Positions 52,250 to 63,451 of a stretch of 64,000 bases of DNA are shown piece by piece. The first letter of the stretch is position 1. Every line of letters begins with the position of its first letter. This DNA is from Alentia gelatinosa (lineage: Eukaryota; Annelida; Polychaeta; Phyllodocida; Polynoidae): positions 65,744,458 to 65,808,457 of the forward strand of contig OX465583.1 in assembly GCA_950022655.1 (NCBI GenBank), given 5' to 3'. The notes below the pieces were generated by a model. The model had not been told where the DNA came from and made no database searches. It was given only the letters and a program-made list of their open reading frames with translations. The position numbers and the translations under genes are program-made.

Positions 52250-54150
52250 GGGTTTTATGTCCCAAATTTTCTGAAAATGAGGCGAATTTGCCTGCCAACC
52301 CCAATCAAAGTCACATATCAAAAATCAATATTTTAAAATTATTCCCATGCCCAGGGCTAGGCCTTAATAAAGTATTTGTTGGTCGATTCCAGATATATAG
52401 CTACATGGGACAGTTGGAATTAGGGTTCTAAGTGCAATAGGTTTTTAAAAAAGTTACAGCACATTTTGTCTTAGAATAGTTGGGGCCGGCACACAAATTT
52501 CCCTGATTTCCAGGCAGTCAGTCTTGGGAAAAAATTATTTTCAATTCATTCCCATGCCCCTAGGCCTTAATAAAGTATTTGTCAGTCGATTCCAGATATG
52601 TAGCTACATGGGAGAGTTGGAATTAGTGTTCTAAGTTCACTAGATTTTTTTAAAGTTACGGCACATTTTGTGTCAGTTTGGGTTGGGTCGGTAGTAAAGA
52701 TTTCCTGATTTTCCAGGAAAAAGATCCAGAAAATCCAGATTCTGAAATTGATCCCATGCCCCTAGGCCTTAAAAAAGTATTTGTCAGTCGATTCCAGATA
52801 TATAGCTACATGGGACAGTTGGAATTAGGGTCCTAAGTGCACTAGATGTTTTTAAAGTTACGGCACATTTTGTCTTAGAATAGTTGGGGCCGGCAGACAA
52901 ATTTCCCTGATTTCCAGGCAGTCAGTCTTGTGAAAAAATTATTTTCAATTCATTCCCATGCCCCTAGGCCTTAATAAAGTATTTGTCAGTCGATTCCAGA
53001 TATATAGCTACATGGGACAGTTGGAATTAGGGTTCTAAGTTCACTAGGTTTTTTAAAAGTTACGGCGTATTTTGTGTTAGTTTGGGTTGGATCGGCAGGC
53101 GAAATTCCCTGATTTTCAGGCAGGCTGTGAGACTAAATGTGCCGTAACTTTAAAAAAATCTATTGCACTTAGAACCCTAATTCCAACGGTCCCATGTAGG
53201 TATATGCCTGGAATCGACTGACAAATACTTTATTAAGGCCTAGGGGCATGGGAATGAATTGAAAATAATTGTTTCCCAAGACTGACTTCCTGAAAATCAG
53301 GGAAATTTGTGTGCCGGCCCCAACAATTCTAAGACAAAATGTGCCGTAACTTTAAAAAAATCTATTGCACTTAGAACCCTAATTCCAACTGTCCCATGTA
53401 GCTATATATCTGGAATCGACTGACAAATACTTTATTAAGGCCTAGGGGCATGGGAATGAATTGAAAATACTTTTTTCCCAAGACTGACTGCCTGGAAATA
53501 AGGGAAATTTGTCCGCCGGCCCCAACTATTCTAAGACAAAATGTGCCGTAACTTTAAAAAAATCTATTACACTTAGAACCCTAATTCCAACTGTCCCATG
53601 TAGCTGTATATCTGGAATCGACTGACAAATACTTTATTAAGGACTAGGGGCATGGGAACAATTTTAGAATCTGGATTTTCTGGATTTTTCCCTTGAAAAT
53701 CTGGGAATTTTCACTGCTGACCCAACCCAAACTGACACAAAATGTGCCGTAATTTAAAAAAAATCTATTGCACTTAGAACCCTAATTCCAACTGTCCCAT
53801 GTAGGTACATACCTGGAATCGACTGAAAAATACTTTATTAAGGCCTAGGGGCATGGGAATGAATTGAAAATACTTTTTTCCCAAGACTGACTGCCTGGAA
53901 ATCAGGGAAATTTGTGTGCCGGCCCCAACTATTCTAAGACAAAATGTGCCGTAACTTTAAAAAAATCTAATCCATTTAGGATCCTAATTCCAACTGTCCC
54001 ATGTAGGTATATATCTGGAATCGACTGACAAATACTTTATCAAGGCCTAGGGGCATGGGAATGAATTGCAAATAATTTTTTCCCAAGACTGACTGCCTGA
54101 AAATCAGGGAAATTTGTCCGCCAGCCCTAACTATTCCAAGACCATAGAAA
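52250..54150. repeat. Palindromic satellite: ~204-bp monomers in two opposed arrays
   Basis: The monomer contains CCCCTAGGCCTTAATAAAGT, ATTTGTCAGTCGATTCCAGA, CTACATGGGACAGTTGGAAT and AGTTACGGCACATTTTGTC. Direct copies are anchored near 52360, 52560, 52760 and 52965; inverted copies near 53235, 53440, 53640, 53845 and 54045. The turn is near 53115-53135. Each arm is about 0.9-1 kb, so the region could form a large hairpin. No ORF persists through the array. Confidence 0.93.
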
Positions 54151-54189
54151 AAAGGATTGCAAATAAACACCTTAGGAAAGTAAGTCATG

Positions 54190-54425
54190 ATTATACTTTT
54201 AGGAAAGAATGAATGTATGTATTACATGTGAAATAAAGAAAGAGCTTGCTCAATTAAAAAAAAAAATGAATGTAGATATTAACATGTTCACCAAGACCGA
54301 AACTAATGGCTAGACACACAGGATATATATTCAAATAATAATGAAGTGTACTATAATTGAAATAAAGAAAGCTTGCTCAAAACAAAACAAAAACAATAAA
54401 AAAAAAAAAAAAAAAAACAATAAAA
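54190..54425. repeat. Duplicated A-rich-tailed segment
   Basis: GAAATAAAGAAAG...CTTGCTCAA followed by an A-rich run occurs twice (about 54228-54267 and 54357-54418). It could be two retroposed 3' ends, but no source is visible. Confidence 0.5.
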
Positions 54426-54589
54426 ACATCAGCAGCGCCACTTAAAACCCTGGTGGCTCAAAATGGAACTATCGCCAAATTTTTCCTAGCGGATCATACG
54501 GAAATTAGCGCTCTATCCGCGAAATGCACTCAAGCGTAGCCGAGGCGAAGAGATCGTTGAACAAACACGGGAATGGCCCGCGTTTCCTA

Positions 54590-55160
54590 TCCATAGATAT
54601 AAGTCCGTGGTATTTCTAACCAAAATAACAAGGAACAGATGTAATTCAGTGACACTCATTATGGTCACTCTGCTGTACTTGCCTCTATTTTTCTTCTGTG
54701 TCGAAAAGGGATGCTTTCTGCGGTTCATTACCAAGTGCTGCGAGTTGTAAGACTATGAAGTCCGTTTGTTACAGTAATTTGATAGAGGGCAGCGTGTGCA
54801 CAGTCCAGCGTTTCGTGGGCGACTGGCCCGAGTTTAGGAGTCACGTGGTGACAGTGCAGTGGCGCCTTGTGACGTCCGAGGTGGTGGTGTTGCGGCTGTG
54901 TTCGAGTATTGTTTCTCGATCACAGGTAGTGTTTGATTACAGGCATGTAGGCAGGTCACAGAATTAATAACAATTTGCAATTATTTACCAATTCAGTGAC
55001 ACTCATTATGTCTCCTCATGTCCACATAGATGAATGACAGTGGTCACGTGGTACGGATGTATGAATATTCTGTCATCACTCAGTGATGAATGGCATCTGT
55101 ACTCCTGGTCAGTAAAGGTGAGAAATTCACCCAGAGGTATATAATAAAAGACAAGGTGTG
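54590..55160. mobile_element. Foldback pieces of the GGTATTTCTAACCAAAATA family around a possible exon
   Basis: GTATTTCTAACCAAAATAAC at 54611 and AGTGACACTCATTATG at 54648 and 54994 match the sequence at 62339-62385. 55000-55150 ends in AGAGGTATATAATAAAAG and matches 62460-62570. Confidence 0.6.
54775..54925 (+). CDS. Possible plus-strand exon
   Basis: The acceptor TCCGTTTGTTACAG and donor TCACAG-GTAGTG enclose one base plus 50 codons. The peptide includes GSVCTVQRFVGDWPEFRSH and VTVQWRLVTSEVVVLRL. 35 of 50 third positions are G/C by hand count. It lies between repeated AGTGACACTCATTATG motifs, so it could be cargo captured by a foldback element. No partner exon or family recognised. Confidence 0.42.
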
Positions 55161-55169
55161 CCCCTATAA

Positions 55170-55830
55170 CAATACCATATATCCATAAACATCTATGGGC
55201 TAAATCACACTGAAATTGCAATAATAATGCCTACATCTGCCAAAATAAGCTCCACTTATACTCTGGTAATAATATAAGCAATTGACACAAATTTCCCACA
55301 TAAAGATACTATGTACTAAGTGGAAAGTCTTTGATTCATAGGTCTTGATACCAATGTAGACCACATGTTCCAATATTATGATAGACTGGTACCGATTTGA
55401 AAATCCACCACACATGTTGCGTTGCTTTGGCTTTAATCTAAACCTAGAACCAGGGTACATGTTATCGACAAGGTGGGAGTAGACTGGCAGACTTTACTGA
55501 GTACATTCCTCAAATCACACACGGCTGGCGACCTACTCCCAGGAAGGATGCAAAGTTCACCAAGTTCATAGAGGTCAAATGGTCTTTTAGGTCAGGGATG
55601 CTAGTTGGAATCATGATAAAAAGAGGAAATATTTTTCATGTGAAATTCACTACATCAGAGAGACTGAGAAAATATTGAAAACACTTCCAATGATTTATTG
55701 ACAATGGAATGGGACTGTCGTGTTTGGGGAGGTCTGAACCACTGGTTTTTGGTGTGAAAGTGTGAAAAAGGCCAAATTTATTCTCTTCCGTTTACACAAA
55801 AAAAGTATTTTATGAACTCAAAATTACAGT
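55170..55830. other. Unassigned DNA
   Basis: No supported exon or repeat. Confidence 0.45.
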
Positions 55831-55834
55831 GTAC

Positions 55835-56215
55835 TGTAAAAGACAATCCGTTCACTATCTTCGTGCTATTCAGTGATATTGGGAAAGGAGCAGGGTGCCA
55901 GTGTCCCAGTATCCAAGAAGCGTGCTCAACTGACCATGACAATCACTCAAGACTGAAATACCTCATGGACCCACTGGACCCAGTCTATGGATAGTTTTCT
56001 GTAACCCACTTGCACTCAGTCAACTTTCCATTTCTGCAACTGCCTGAGTCTAGGATCAAGACATATCAAGCAACAGTGGATCTTGAGGTATTCTGGTCTT
56101 CAGTGATTAGTCATGGTCAGCTGAGCACGCCTCTAAGACCATGAGACACTAGCACCCTGCTCTTTCCCAATACCGCAGTGAATAGCACGCATACATAGTG
56201 AAGGGATTTTTTTTT
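55835..56215. repeat. TGTAACCCACTTGCACCC-family repeat in head-to-head form
   Basis: The left half (to about 55980) is the reverse complement of much of the right half (about 56045-56215): GGAAAGGAGCAGGGTGCCAG against CACCCTGCTCTTTCCC, and CTGAAATACCTCATG against TTGAGGTATTCTGG. The intact family may therefore be a foldback, of which other copies keep one arm. Confidence 0.72.
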
Positions 56216-56219
56216 GCAG

Positions 56220-56690
56220 GACGGTGGAAGTCTATCTGTGACCACTCCAACCTTTAGGCAATTTATATAGTACCTGCGAGCACGCTGTTAAAGCGTGTAC
56301 TCAATTCTGTCCAGAACCGTACAAGCTAGGCTCTGACTGTCATAGCTGACATTATATCTCATATATATCGCAAAGAAGAACGCCCACGACCAGGGCGATT
56401 GTAATGTCTGTATTTTTGAAAATAAAAAAAGAAGAATATCTCATTCCTCGTGGAGATGATTAGAAGCAGAAACAAGGGAAACCTTTTGAAATTCTTCCGT
56501 ATTAACCCAATTTACAAACTCAGTTAAGGTTCAGTCAACCTTCTTCCAGCATCTCAGGACAGTAGTGATAAGGTCGTATGCATCAGCAGCTGCATAGCTT
56601 TGTTATCTCTGTAGATCAGACAAATGCTATATGCTGTTGTGTGTGGAGAAGGTAGTAGAGTAAAACTCACACTGCATGAAAACCACCATT
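56220..56690. other. Unassigned DNA
   Basis: No supported exon or repeat. Confidence 0.4.
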
Positions 56691-56699
56691 TTACATATG

Positions 56700-57060
56700 A
56701 ATGCGCCCAGTGTATATAAGTATGACTTTTGGGTATATAAGGTCGTCCTATTCCCCGTGTACATACGCCTCATGTGTAGGCGGATATAAGCGTCGAGTGA
56801 AGAGGACTTCACTGAGAGCAAGCAGGTGGGAGGTGGGGGGTAGGGGGAGGGCTTCTTACTGAGGACACCTTTACTTCTACCAACACAAAGGGACGGGAGG
56901 CAGAGGGGGGAGAGGATATTTCCTCTCATATACGCCGGGTGTGAAATACAGCCAAGACGCGTCCGTATATAAGGCCTGGGCATATATATATATATACATA
57001 TATATGAAAACAAGTCAATATTCAGCCACCACATGCACTTCCGCGATGGCGTATTTATGA
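56700..57060. repeat. ATACGCC-rich foldback element, second copy
   Basis: Shares TATATACGCC, CCCCGTGTACATACGCC and CACTTCCGCGATGGCGTATT with 8640-9480. The middle (56820-56930) is a G-rich strand (GGGAGGTGGGGGGTAGGGGG), as in the other copy. The minus-strand complement of that tract resembles an acceptor pyrimidine run, but no exon is claimed. Confidence 0.6.
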
Positions 57061-57099
57061 ATAAAATAGTGGTTTTCGTGCAGTGTCAGTCCTGGCACT

Positions 57100-58575
57100 G
57101 GCTGCATATGACCTCATTTCCATTGGCCGACTATAAAAATGGTGGAGGTTTTTTGAGTTACCCATAACATCTATCGGTGGTGGCACTGACTGTATGTCAG
57201 TATCAAAGATGAGGGTGAGGGTGTATGTAGTGCATGCACTGTTTCTACAGTACTTTCCAGATGCACACAAATATTCTATGAGAATCTCGGAGTATTCGCT
57301 GTAGGTCTCGTTTCCATTCACTGATCTGATGTCGATCTATCCAAAACATCTATCGCTGGTTCCCAACTGCAGTTTGGTGCCGGATAATCGGCCAATGGAA
57401 ATGGGCTTATATAGTAAAACTCATTATCCTACCCCTAGTATAAAATCCCATAAGCTTAACTTTGAGTTTCTGTATGCCACGCTGACTGGCATACAGAGTT
57501 TTATATGCCACTAGTGGCATACAGAATTGTTATCATGTAATATTCCAAAATCGAGGAGACGGGGTAGGATAAAATCAAAACCTGATTCGTTCCTGGAGTT
57601 TTGGCACTGGACTTCCTCGGCTTCGCCTCATGAAGTCACAATTCCAAACTCCAGTCGTGGCATACATTGGCCAATATTAAAACTCATCCAGTTTTACGAT
57701 ATTCTATGCGGTCCTGGCACTGGCTACATATGAAAGCCTTTTTTCCATTGGCCGATTATACAGCCCCGATCTACAGTTCGGAACCAACGATTGATTTTTT
57801 GGTATACCAATGCCAGATCAGTGAATGGAAACAGCCTGGTATTTGAATGCTCATCGATTAATTTGCTGAGGATTATGCAATAAGGCCACCACCCATTGAC
57901 TTAGGCAAAGACGGCCAGAATCAAAACACCTTGATTTGTCAATGATCCTCAGGGTTTTATCAGGACAATATAATCGGTATGGACCCATAAAGCCTATTTC
58001 CATTGGCTAATTTTTGGGGGATACTGACGCCAGATCGGTGAAGGGGAACGAGAACTGCAGGTTCTGCTCACCGATTATTCTGGTATGGATTGTGTAACAA
58101 GGACACCATCAACAGATTTTCAAACCTGTAAGCACCTCGAAAATCCAGTAAAAAGGGTGCATACACCCTCACTGACAAACTGATACCAACATACAGTCGG
58201 TGGCACCAGCGACAGACTTTTAGGGTTATTCAAAAAATCTCCACTATTTTCATCGGCCAATGGAAACGAGGTTATAGAATCCAGGAAAAACCTTACCAAC
58301 TTGCAGTTTTACCGACGTGCAGTCGGTAGTACCACCGTCAGACTTATAAGGCCCGTTTCCATTGGACGACGAAAACGGTGTATCTCCTAATCGCCTATTT
58401 CCATTCGCCATCACCGATATACAGTTAGGAACCACCAACCGACCTTTACCACTGCTGACGCAAAATGTAAATAGGCTATTAGGAGAACACGGAAATCTAC
58501 ACTGTTTTTGTCAGCCAATGGAAAAGGGCCTTTAGTGGAACTCAAATAAACGGTTCCGTCTTTGTCGGCCAATGG
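57100..58575. mobile_element. Cluster of TTTCCATTGGCCGACG-family elements and one TATCCTACCCC element
   Basis: Family copies occupy 57109-57405, 57735-58005, 58000-58270 and 58340-58575, in both orientations and partly truncating each other. At 57428-57690 an ATTATCCTACCCCTAGTA element contains the loop CTCGGCTTCGCCTCATGAAG (57617-57636). Confidence 0.68.
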
Positions 58576-58829
58576 AGAAACAAATCAACACTCACTGATT
58601 AAGATGCCGACTGAATAAGATCTGTCCACATTTGACAGAACTGGTTGCAATAAACAAAAAAAATGCTGACATCACTTACATTAAATACAACACATAACTG
58701 ATAACGCCACTGCCACCACTAGTGAGCAGAGAGGGCAAAAAAAGGCAGGGAAGGCAACACCTTACTTCTGCAGGCAAGCCAGTTTTAGGACATGTGTCGA
58801 GTTAATACATATGATAAATGTTACATGAT

Positions 58830-59160
58830 CTCACCATGCTGTACAAGCTGCAAAACTCGATGGGAATTTAAAGTTTGCACGGAACTCGGCTGAACACCTC
58901 CTTCCGTACGGACCTAAATTCCTAGCTCGTTTTGTAGTATATACAGGATGGTCAAGTCGTTCTATATAAGTCCTAGGTGATGTATTCTACAGATATTATA
59001 GAGAAACAGGCTTACTGTCTCCGTACGGATTAAATACGCGGTAAAATCGGCGATCAGATGAACCGATGCCGAAGGCAGAGGTTCATCTGATCAACAATTT
59101 TACCAAGTATTTTATCCATACGGAGACGGTCAGCCTGTTTCTCTATTATTATATACCTTA
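58830..59160. repeat. Two hairpin elements with TATATACCT-type ends
   Basis: 58830-58950 resembles 40255-40380 (ACCATGCTGTACAA, GCACGGAACTCGGC). 58984-59158 has arms GAGAAACAGGCTTACTGTCT / GACGGTCAGCCTGTTTCTC plus inner CGATCAGATGAACC / GGTTCATCTGATC, loop GATGCCGAAGGCA, and ends CTATTATTATATACCTT. Confidence 0.8.
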
Positions 59161-59410
59161 AAATATCCAATTTTTAACCTTGCTTCTGGGGGAGTTTTTT
59201 TATTTCGCCGCCGTACATGCCCCGTACGCCACATACATACCCCGTACGTCACCTAGGTGTCGTACGGTTATAAATACGACATGGGTAGGAGCGGGCCGTA
59301 TGTGTAGGATATACTACCACAGGTGTATAATAATATTTGAAATCACCAACAGGAATATCGAATGATATATATATATGCATGGAAGGTTGGGTCTGGACAA
59401 GTAAAATAGA

Positions 59411-59586
59411 TCATTGCTTCTCGCTGACGAAAGCTCCTGCCAAAATATCTGCAGATTCGATTGGATCCTGGCAAATCCCCTTCAGTAGTGAGAAAACATA
59501 CTCTTTACGCAGAGATTGATGCTCGCGTACATATATCTTCATGGATTCCACGACCTGCAGTCTTGAGAAGAAACGACTGCTCTTCC
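59411..59586 (-). CDS. Possible terminal exon
   Basis: The acceptor GTGTTCTCACAG (AG at 59588-59587) leads to two bases, 57 codons and the stop TGA (59413-59411). The peptide reads KSSRFFSRLQVVESMKIYV, REHQSLRKEYVFSLLKG, then SADILAGAFVSEKQ, plausible for a helical soluble domain. Third positions are only about half G/C. It needs a phase-1 upstream exon. The nearest candidate (59979-59863) ends in phase 0 with its best donor, so the two cannot be joined without a different donor or a missing exon. Confidence 0.42.
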
Positions 59587-59862
59587 CTGTGAGAACACTT
59601 GTCATACCTTCGTGGAATCCCCCCGAAGTCCCGGTTCCTAAACGAGGCTGCGTGTACTAGCCACCAGGTGGCGCGTCTTAGTTTAGCGACCGGCCGCTAG
59701 GGCTTCAGCACGCCGCCGCAATGGCTGCGAGAGATAGGCAGAGGCCTTGCACACCGGGAAATGAATGGGCAGGGACCGGGGAGGTTGCCAAGACTTTTTC
59801 CCCTTCCTGTGGGTGTAATTCTCCAGCTATCTGTGCTTGAAAGACTATACACATGAGTACAC

Positions 59863-59979
59863 CTTGAATTCCAGTCCAAATACCAGCACCAGAGGGCCCG
59901 GTGGTCGTGGCACCTCCTCCTCCTCATACAACGTGTTCTCCACAAACGTTCCTGCAATCACCCCCTTAGCCTTGAAAGC
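59863..59979 (-). CDS. Probable exon, unrecognised
   Basis: 39 codons, phase 0 at both ends, between acceptor CATTGGCCAG (AG at 59981-59980) and donor TTCAAG-GTGTAC (GT at 59862-59861). The peptide begins AFKAKGVIAGTFVENTLY and continues EEEEVPRPPGPLVLVFGLEF, an acidic turn followed by a hydrophobic strand. 24 of 39 third positions are G/C by hand count. The plus strand is also open (59837-60091) without matching splice borders. Upstream exons were not found. Confidence 0.52.
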
Positions 59980-60099
59980 CTGGCCAATGTGCACTCATAT
60001 ATTAGGCCAGGTAACTACCACCATTTTTCTGGTGCATTGCGGGATTGCATTCAGCTGGAAAAATCTGCTAATTTTTAGAGAAATATTTTGATAATTTCT

Positions 60100-60400
60100 A
60101 AATTTGTCGAAACGCCTCGTCATATTTTTCATGGCTTGGTGATGAGAAACAGGTTTTTTTTTGAGTGGCCTTAATAAGTTATCTTTAGAAACGTTGTCAT
60201 TACTTCATTCTGTATTGTCATTCATTGTAAAGAAGTGTAAATAAGGTATTAGGGAAATCTTGGGACTGAGAGAGGTTGTGCTGGTTCTTCCCTCTGCTGC
60301 AAAGTGACCGGAGAACCAGCGTAAGGCGTTACCTGTCCCATTATTCATTGGGATAGAGAACCAGTCTATCCCCCCCCCCCCCCCTCTACTCGGGAATGAA
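60100..60400. other. Unassigned DNA with a fragment of the 5490-6055 repeat
   Basis: GGCGTTACCTGTCCCATTAT and GAGAACCAGTCTA at 60327-60368 match the 5.5-6.0 kb tandem repeat. A 14-C run follows at about 60370. Confidence 0.5.
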
Positions 60401-60404
60401 TCTC

Positions 60405-60840
60405 GTTTCCATTGGCTGACAAAAATTGAGAAGTTCTTTTTTGAGAACCCCTATAGAAGCCATTTTTCACTGGGCGATGAAAACAGCAACAATTAATTGA
60501 GTTCTCCTAAAAGTCATTCGGTAGTGGCCAACGACTGCACTCTGTATCTAAAAATCAGTGACGGAACAGTGTATGCCTTGTTTCTGACCATACCGACAAA
60601 ACTGTCCTCTAAACACAATAACCATCACCAATGATTTCAAACCCCTTTGATTCTGTTGGTCATTGACCAAGTGAGTCAGTGGTGGCCTTATTGCATAATT
60701 TATGTACAATTAATCATTGCATACTTCTCTGCATGTTTATTTGCATTCCCCGATCTGGCATCGCTGGTTTCCGACTGCAGATCAGTGGCAAATAGTCGGC
60801 CAAGGGAAAATGCTCAGCCGAAATGGGCTTGCCTATCTAT
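60405..60840. mobile_element. TTTCCATTGGCCGACG-family element
   Basis: TCGTTTCCATTGGCTGACAA at the left and CAAATAGTCGGCCAAGGGAA at the right. Interior GTGGCCAACGACTGCAC and TCAGTGGTGGCCTTATTGC, as in 20699-21019. Confidence 0.65.
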
Positions 60841-60849
60841 TCTTAATAA

Positions 60850-61470
60850 AGTACAGTTAATTAAAAATTGATGCGACCCACACTTTTAAAGAGAAAAAGG
60901 CACTACTAGACACCGTAGGACGTCTTAAAGACAAATGCTGGTAGTCAGGTGATTACTAAACTCTATTGATTTCTGCAAATAACTCTGGATAATATAAGTT
61001 TCATATATCAGCAAATATGATAAGAATGAAAAAAAAAAGTTGAAAAAAAGACATGTCATGGTGTTAACTTCTATGGGAATTGCCATCTGAAGAAGGTAAG
61101 TGCTTTACTATTGGTTGTCTATCAGAAACTGCAATATGTTATTTTCGTGGCTAGATGACACTGATGTTCTATTGCTATCTTCAAATAATTCTGGATTATG
61201 ATAGTTAGAAACATATCCAATAGAGATATGCTAAAAGAAAACTAGGTCCTGGTGCTAACTTTTTTTTATAATGTTAATGTAAAACCTCACCTATAAGACA
61301 TTTCTTATACAGTATCAGTCTTACCTTTCATGTGATACCCAACTAGTTCATATACGGTGCACCTTATAGGGGAGGTATTTAGATATATAGAACGATATGA
61401 AAGTGTCAAAAATCAGACCCCAGGTCCGCCTTATAGAATTTAGCTTACATGCGAGCTGCACCCTATATTT
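60850..61470. other. Unassigned AT-rich DNA
   Basis: Two related AT-rich stretches (60955-61080 and 61120-61265) share CTCTGGATAATATAAGTTT/TTCTGGATTATGATAG-type phrases and may be an old tandem duplication. No exon seen. Confidence 0.4.
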
Positions 61471-61474
61471 AAAT

Positions 61475-61605
61475 AGAACCGAACGAGAGTTAGCCTGACT
61501 AGCTTTTATGCCACGACGGGCAGGTCGTGTTACTACACGAGGCAATAGCCGAGTTTAGTGAGGAACAGACCTGACCAGAGTTTTTTTATTAGGGGTAGGA
61601 TAAAG
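61475..61605. repeat. Foldback ending in TTATTAGGGGTAGGATAAA
   Basis: GAACCGAACGAGAGTTAGCC, GGCAGGTCGTGTTACTACAC and GAGGCAATAGCCGAG match the hairpin at 30235-30400 in reverse. Confidence 0.7.
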
Positions 61606-61614
61606 AAGGTTTTA

Positions 61615-61896
61615 GGCCCGGCGTCCACCTACTACGATATGGCACAGATATGGTCTACGATGCACCTTCCGATAAAAAATAAAAATCGCGTCGGAAGGTC
61701 ACCTAATGTCGGGGCAGTTGACCAGGATTCTGCGATTAGATACCGATAAAAAACCCATACAATGCGTGGTGGATTGGCCTGTCTAGACATACGTCTACGA
61801 TTTTGCACCTTCCCGATATGTCTCCGATATTTGCATTTTGTATCGGTGCCATATCGGAAGGTCTGAATTTCTATCGTAGTAGGTGGACGCCAGGCC
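61615..61896. mobile_element. TIR element (GGCCCGGCGTCCACC), complete copy
   Basis: Left GGCCCGGCGTCCACCTACTA, right TAGTAGGTGGACGCCAGGCC, 282 bp. Collinear with 28259-28500 and close in length to 45275-45557. Minus-strand ORFs inside are not conserved. Confidence 0.88.
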
Positions 61897-62084
61897 TTGA
61901 CGGTACTAGATACGGAACTAGATTCTGGTCTTTTGGGTGTTTTCTTTAATCGCAAGTAATATGAAGAAGCGAAAAGATCATTGATATAAGGTATAAGGTA
62001 GTGATTTAGAGTATAATTTAGTCGAGTACGCAGATGCATTGATGGTAAAGACTGTAATGGGTGTAATGTCTTCATATGTGGCAT

Positions 62085-62700
62085 TTCCAACTGCAGATTA
62101 AAACCCCACCGATAATTTTCACGCTGTACAAAAATGAATCAGTGGTTCTCCTTGTGAAATGTCGGTGGTACATAATCAGTTACCTGCACTGTAAAACTGC
62201 GATCGACGCTGACCTACTTTTGATAGTAAAATGTAATAAGGAAGTAATATATAGAGACATAGTTAGTGTGACTGAATGGAATCTGTTCAGATATATTTTG
62301 GTCAGAAATATTCACCGAGTCCAAAGAACGAGGTGAGTATTTCTAACCAAAATATCGAGGAACAGATGGAATTCATTCACACTCACTGTGTCTCTTTATT
62401 ATTTTATACCTAGAAATTATTTAGAATGCCATTCCAAAACTCACTAAATATCAGAATGAGTGGTCACGTTGTACGGAGGGACGTATGAATATAATTTCGT
62501 CACTGGGAGACGAACGGAATTTGTCCTCCTGGTCAGTAAAAGTAAGACATTCGCCTATAGGTATATAGTTATATAAAAATCTTTGACCAATTCTGTTTCC
62601 ACCTGATGATTATTGCACTAAATGTGTCGCATAATCGGTCGTAAGTGGGAAACGCCATAATCGGTGGTCATAATCGGGAAGTGGAAACACCCTATTAGCA
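62085..62700. mobile_element. Interrupted TTTCCACCTG element containing a foldback of the TATACCT class
   Basis: TTTCCAACTGCAGATTAAAA at 62086 and GTGGAAACACC at 62683 carry the interior ACGCTGTACAAAAATGAATC and ATAATCGGTGGTCATAATCG. A second unit 62235-62575 (GAGACATAGTTAGTGTGACT; TTATTTTATACCTAG; TATAGGTATATAG) is inserted between them. Confidence 0.6.
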
Positions 62701-62849
62701 TTCACTGACGTGTTCATCGTCGATTAATATATCCCAGTTGGATTTGGCTCACACTGCCCATTGCTCCATACAGATTTCTCGTACAGATCTCGTATGTTGC
62801 GTAGTGGTTTTTTGAACTGCATTTTACTTGGTGCTCTCTTTATTTCCTC

Positions 62850-63070
62850 GGGTAGGACTCTTACCCTGACAAAAAGGTCACGCCTGTGTACATGAGAAGC
62901 CTCCCACCACCAGGACCCACTGCAGATATCTCAGCCCAGCCACCACTCTTCACAAGGTGCTAGGTATGTGTGGCGCTCGTAAACTCTTAATTGATTACTT
63001 CCCCCGAGGTTAAAACCAAAACTCAGTATAGCTCCTGAGCTTAACGCTTCATACTTGGGGGACGTGTACT
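62850..63070. other. Coding-like block, strand unresolved
   Basis: On the minus strand an excellent pyrimidine tract and acceptor (TTCATGCCTCTTCCCAG, AG at 63070-63069) is followed by 45 codons (YTSPKYEALSSGAILSFGF ... APCEEWWLG) to a TGA at 62931. An alternative minus exon (62959-62865) reads GGWAEISAVGPGGGRLLMY with donor GTAAGA. A plus frame (62856-62956) reads DKKVTPVYMRSLPPPGPT. None has third-position G/C bias, so only the block is recorded. Confidence 0.35.
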
Positions 63071-63094
63071 GGGAAGAGGCATGAAACAGGGAGG

Positions 63095-63115
63095 AGGAGG
63101 AGGAGGAGGAGGAGA
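63095..63115. repeat. GGA trinucleotide tract
   Basis: AGGAGGAGGAGGAGGAGGAG, the polypyrimidine tract on the minus strand of the acceptor described for 62850-63070. Confidence 0.9.
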
Positions 63116-63270
63116 TAGGAAGGGGAGTTATAGGCTCAGGGTGGTGCCCTGGACAAGTGTGGTATAAGTAGTCGTTGTATTTATAGTTAGCTGTGAACAG
63201 GATGATGAATCGTGTAGAAGTCTGTCTACATCCCTCTGCCCCGACACTGTATCAGCCACTCCCACACCCT

Positions 63271-63450
63271 TTCTCATCCTCCCCTCAACCTCAACCACTT
63301 ACTGTGTTGATATGCCATCCCCTTTGTGTACTATGTATTCCATGTTTTACCTTTATCCTGTAAAAGGACCCTGCGTATATAATTTTGGTTTCCCCTCAAC
63401 CTCAACCACTTACCGGGTTCATATGCCATCCCCTTTGTGCACTATGTAAA
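63271..63450. repeat. ~118-bp tandem duplication containing a donor-like motif
   Basis: CCCCTCAACCTCAACCACTT and CATATGCCATCCCCTTTGTG occur at about 63282-63335 and 63392-63447. On the minus strand each copy places ATGGCATAT a few bases before GTAAGTGGTT. Confidence 0.75.
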
Positions 63451-63451
63451 A

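Noticed and set aside
59697..59957. 86-codon minus-strand ORF as an alternative frame for the 59.9 kb exon
   Set aside because: It runs through the donor into the GC-rich intron and has poorer composition than the frame called for 59979-59863.
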